Source: Prevotella sp. (GTDB taxonomy: Bacteria > Bacteroidota > Bacteroidia > Bacteroidales > Dysgonomonadaceae). Taken from it: DNA of 7,010 nucleotides. Each line of letters begins with the position of its first letter. Within the stretch, counting starts at the first letter, position 1. Location: NCBI GenBank assembly GCA_031260865.1, contig JAISKQ010000140.1, positions 1 to 7,010 on the forward strand. Reading direction: 5' to 3'. A program made the translations under genes and the position numbers. The notes under the pieces are model-generated. The model searched no databases and was not told where the DNA came from. It saw only the letters and a program-made list of their open reading frames with translations. Below, in pieces: positions 6,555 through 7,010 of this stretch.

Positions 6555-6793
6555 TGTATACAATCTATTATTATGTAATTATGGGTCAACCTTGATTCTT
6601 GTGGAGGAATATAAATCGCTTTCGGCTTTAACCGGACAAATAATTTATAGAAGTTCCGAAAGGTTTGGAATTTATTCTGATTGTGCGAGTTACTGGAAAT
6701 ACCGAAAAAAGATTTTTTTTGTAAAAAAGCCTCTAAATCTGTCATTTTTTTCAAACAAAATTATCTATATATGAGTTGGAAGTTTTAAGTAAT
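6555..6793. other. AT-rich intergenic stretch, no gene recognised
   Basis: Open frames of 60 codons (+, TTG start at 6592) and about 100 codons (-, TTG start at 6754, reading back through the terminator into the transporter gene) exist, but both are low-complexity, Lys/Phe/Ile-rich and unlike any family I know, so I do not call them. The stretch contains a 12-bp direct repeat of the terminator stem region (AATCGCTTTCGG at 6536 and 6614) and the inverted partial copy of the left-edge sequence at 6668-6690. A minus-strand TAATTTTG (6756-6763) fits the -7 consensus but faces no convincing gene. Confidence 0.5.
6668..6690 (-). repeat. Inverted partial copy of the left-edge sequence (2-25)
   Basis: Read on the + strand, GAATTTATTCTGATT at 6668-6682 is the exact reverse complement of 11-25. 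Allowing one mismatch and a one-base gap, 22 of 24 positions agree with the reverse complement of 2-25. The homology does not extend convincingly in either direction. It is probably a decayed copy of a dispersed repeat, and the operon lies between the two copies. Confidence 0.5.
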
Positions 6794-6864
6794 AAGTTTT
6801 GAGTTTGCAAGAGTGCAAGTTTACAAGAAAAGAATGGCGCATAGCGATGTTACCTGAAAAGTGT

Positions 6865-6872
6865 TACTTTTG
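6865..6872 (+). promoter_or_regulatory. -7-like element in repeat unit 1
   Basis: TACTTTTG fits the Bacteroidota -7 consensus TAnnTTTG exactly and points rightwards, out of the window. No TTTG lies at the usual -33 distance, so promoter activity is uncertain. The element overlaps the right arm of the AAAAGT-GTT-ACTTTT dyad. Confidence 0.35.
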
Positions 6873-6965
6873 TCACCTTTTTTTAAGTTTTGAGTTTACA
6901 AGCTTGCAAGTGTACAAGTTTACAAGAACGAAAAATGGCGCATAGCGGTGTTACCTGAAAAGTGT

Positions 6966-6973
6966 TACTTTTG
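6966..6973 (+). promoter_or_regulatory. -7-like element in repeat unit 2
   Basis: This is the same octamer in the same position within the second 43-bp core, 101 bp downstream of the first, again without a good -33 partner. If active, it would transcribe through the truncated third unit towards sequence beyond the right edge. Confidence 0.35.
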
Positions 6974-7010
6974 TCACTTTTTAAAGTTTTAAAGTTTTTG
7001 AGTTTACAAG

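Larger units (their letters stand above)
6794..7010 (+). repeat. Tandem array of about 91-101 bp units, cut by the window edge
   Basis: Unit 1 spans about 6794-6884 and unit 2 about 6885-6982, and unit 3 begins near 6991 and is truncated. Each unit starts with AAGTTTTGAGTTT, followed by 8-bp subrepeats ending in CAAG (three in unit 1 at 6804-6827, four in unit 2 at 6895-6926). It ends in a 43-bp core (6834-6876 and 6935-6977) that differs at a single position (A6847 against G6948). Each core holds a perfect dyad AAAAGT-GTT-ACTTTT and the octamer TACTTTTG. The units are adjacent with no unique spacers. Confidence 0.85.

Noticed and set aside
6619..6662. Second terminator-like hairpin (CTTTCGG...CCGAAAG)
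   Set aside because: The arms are only 7 bp with a 30-base loop and no T-run. It probably reflects a partial duplication of the real terminator sequence.
6449..6754. Minus-strand ORF of about 100 codons
   Set aside because: It starts at TTG, runs through the terminator hairpin, overlaps the end of the transporter gene, and has low-complexity composition with no recognisable family. A TAATTTTG -7 match just upstream at 6756-6763 is not enough to support it.
6592..6774. Plus-strand 60-codon ORF
   Set aside because: It has a TTG start, AT-rich composition, no recognisable domain, and it lies in decayed intergenic DNA.
6794..7010. Possible CRISPR array
   Set aside because: The units are tandem and adjacent, with internal 8-bp subrepeats and no unique spacers of uniform length. 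There are no cas genes in the window.

Overview
The window looks like a chromosomal fragment from a member of the Bacteroidota, most likely order Bacteroidales (Parabacteroides/Dysgonomonas-like). The grounds are four. No start codon is preceded by a Shine-Dalgarno motif; the leaders are A/T-rich instead. A TAnnTTTG-type -7 promoter element stands before the first gene. One gene encodes a DUF4861 lipoprotein, a family I associate with Bacteroidota. The six proteins also resemble Bacteroidales versions of their families. The genus is inference only.

Layout: 1-270 is an AT-rich leader with two short palindromes and a promoter candidate. From 271 to 6487 there are six genes, all on the + strand: kduI, a DUF4861 lipoprotein gene, kdgK, kduD, kdgA and an ExuT-type MFS transporter gene. 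Gaps are 6-42 bp except for one of 170 bp between kduD and kdgA, which holds a MITE-like inverted repeat. A strong intrinsic terminator lies at 6519-6554. The rest, to 7010, has no convincing gene. It holds a degenerate AT-rich stretch and then a tandem array of roughly 91-101 bp units that runs off the right edge.

How the genes work together: the set is a complete cytoplasmic route for the unsaturated uronate product of polysaccharide lyases and unsaturated glucuronyl hydrolases (pectin, alginate-like or glycosaminoglycan sources). ExuT-like import brings in a hexuronate-type monosaccharide. KduI converts 5-keto-4-deoxyuronate (DKI) to 2,5-diketo-3-deoxygluconate. KduD reduces this to 2-keto-3-deoxygluconate (KDG), KdgK phosphorylates it to KDPG, and KdgA splits KDPG into pyruvate and glyceraldehyde-3-phosphate. 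The DUF4861 lipoprotein is the one member with no assigned step and is predicted to lie outside the inner membrane. No lyase, SusC/SusD pair or regulator is visible, so this is the downstream metabolic module only.

I do not see a wholly new system. The points most worth a second look are the unexplained lipoprotein inside a cytoplasmic pathway operon, the inverted-repeat element inside the operon, the promoter-like tandem repeat array at the right edge, and a 24-bp sequence that recurs in inverted orientation on both sides of the operon.
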